Assembly (NCBI GenBank): GCA_902782885.1
Contig: CACZOW010000330.1
Span: 1-5,475, forward strand
Direction: 5' to 3'
DNA length: 5,475 bases
Origin: an uncultured Ruminococcus sp.
GTDB taxonomy: Bacteria > Bacillota > Clostridia > UBA1212 > UBA1255
Shown here: in pieces, positions 5,061-5,475 of the stretch
Layout: every line of letters starts with the position of its first letter
Position numbering within the stretch: the stretch's first letter is position 1
Notes under the pieces: model-generated
What the model was told of the DNA's origin: nothing
The model's database searches: none
Seen by the model: the letters and a program-made list of their open reading frames with translations, nothing else
Made by a program: the position numbers and the translations under genes

Positions 5061-5475
5061 ATGGATGCAATGAAGGCAATTATAAAACCGACGGATATAT
5101 GCATTTTTGACGGACACTGCGATACGCTGACCGAATTTGACGCGGCCAGGTATACGCTGCTTGATTCTCCGACGCATTTCAATGTAAGTAAACAGCTCCT
5201 GTACCGCCGCTATCTTCAGGTCGCCGACATCTGGGTAGACCGGGCGCGTCACGACGTGGATGCGCGGATCGACAGATACATCGGCGAGTTTTACCGGCAG
5301 CTCCGGCTGCTGAATGAGACCGGCGAGGCGGGCGCAGAGCCGTTTGAGGCGGTGCAGATACTGGACCGCCGCGGGCTGGACGCGTATTTTGACCGCGCCG
5401 GAACGGAAAAGCATAAGCGCGTCGCGGCGCTTCTGCTGGCGATCGAGGGCGGAGAGTGTATTGACCGCGATTCAG
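5061..5475 (+). CDS. Membrane dipeptidase family M19 metallopeptidase, N-terminal part
   Basis: The first 138 codons of a gene that continues past the window edge. Family M19 (renal dipeptidase-like) enzymes are two-metal TIM-barrel hydrolases that cleave dipeptides, including D-amino-acid-containing ones. The metal-binding HxD motif is present as FDGHCDTL (H19, D21), and the expected bridging glutamate is E129 in ALLLAIEGGECI. The distance between them (about 110 residues) fits the family, and the later metal histidines would lie outside the window. No signal peptide or membrane segment is visible, so a cytoplasmic enzyme is likely. It sits 7 nt after ftsK with an overlapping ribosome-binding site, so it is probably expressed from the same transcript; a link to turnover of cell-wall peptides is plausible but inferred. 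The substrate cannot be told from this fragment. Confidence 0.9.
   Translation, partial: MDAMKAIIKPTDICIFDGHCDTLTEFDAARYTLLDSPTHFNVSKQLLYRRYLQVADIWVDRARHDVDARIDRYIGEFYRQLRLLNETGEAGAEPFEAVQILDRRGLDAYFDRAGTEKHKRVAALLLAIEGGECIDRDS

Noticed and set aside
1..5475. CRISPR array, tRNA or rRNA genes, insertion sequence with transposase
   Set aside because: No regularly spaced identical repeats, no tRNA-like cloverleaf or rRNA sequence recognised, and no transposase-like coding sequence.

Overview
The window looks like chromosomal DNA from a moderately GC-rich member of the Bacillota, most likely class Clostridia. The basis is the acpP-rnc pairing, a Gram-positive-type membrane-anchored ComEA, a SpoIIIE/FtsK-type translocase, purine-rich Shine-Dalgarno sites (AAGGAAG, AAGGGAG, AGGAGG, GAGGTGA) and overall protein character. 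The assignment is inference; no rRNA or other phylogenetic marker is present. All protein genes lie on the + strand.

Layout: (1) 39-266 acyl carrier protein (acpP), followed after 18 nt by (2) 285-992 ribonuclease III (rnc). (3) 993-1168 is a non-coding spacer with seven degenerate 10-bp tandem units (1011-1080) that lead into a nested inverted repeat ending in a 14-bp perfect palindrome. (4) 1169-1891 is a ComEA-like competence DNA receptor (membrane anchor, SLBB-type domain, helix-hairpin-helix pair). (5) 1892-2347 is a 456-nt region with no credible ORF, packed with inverted repeats: a 9-bp GC hairpin just after comEA, then a 318-nt block (1961-2278) closed by two consecutive helices and containing at least six internal hairpins. 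This block is the best candidate for an undescribed element, either a structured RNA or a small palindromic mobile element. (6) 2348-5053 is a 901-aa FtsK/SpoIIIE DNA translocase starting at GTG. (7) 5061-5475 is the first 138 codons of an M19 (membrane dipeptidase family) metallopeptidase that runs off the window; its ribosome-binding site overlaps the end of ftsK.

Functionally, acpP and rnc are a common housekeeping pair (fatty acid carrier; dsRNA processing). In many Bacillota smc and ftsY follow rnc, but here the next gene is comEA with no comEC beside it. ftsK and the dipeptidase gene appear to form a separate transcription unit. The two non-coding spacers hold most of the unexplained structure.
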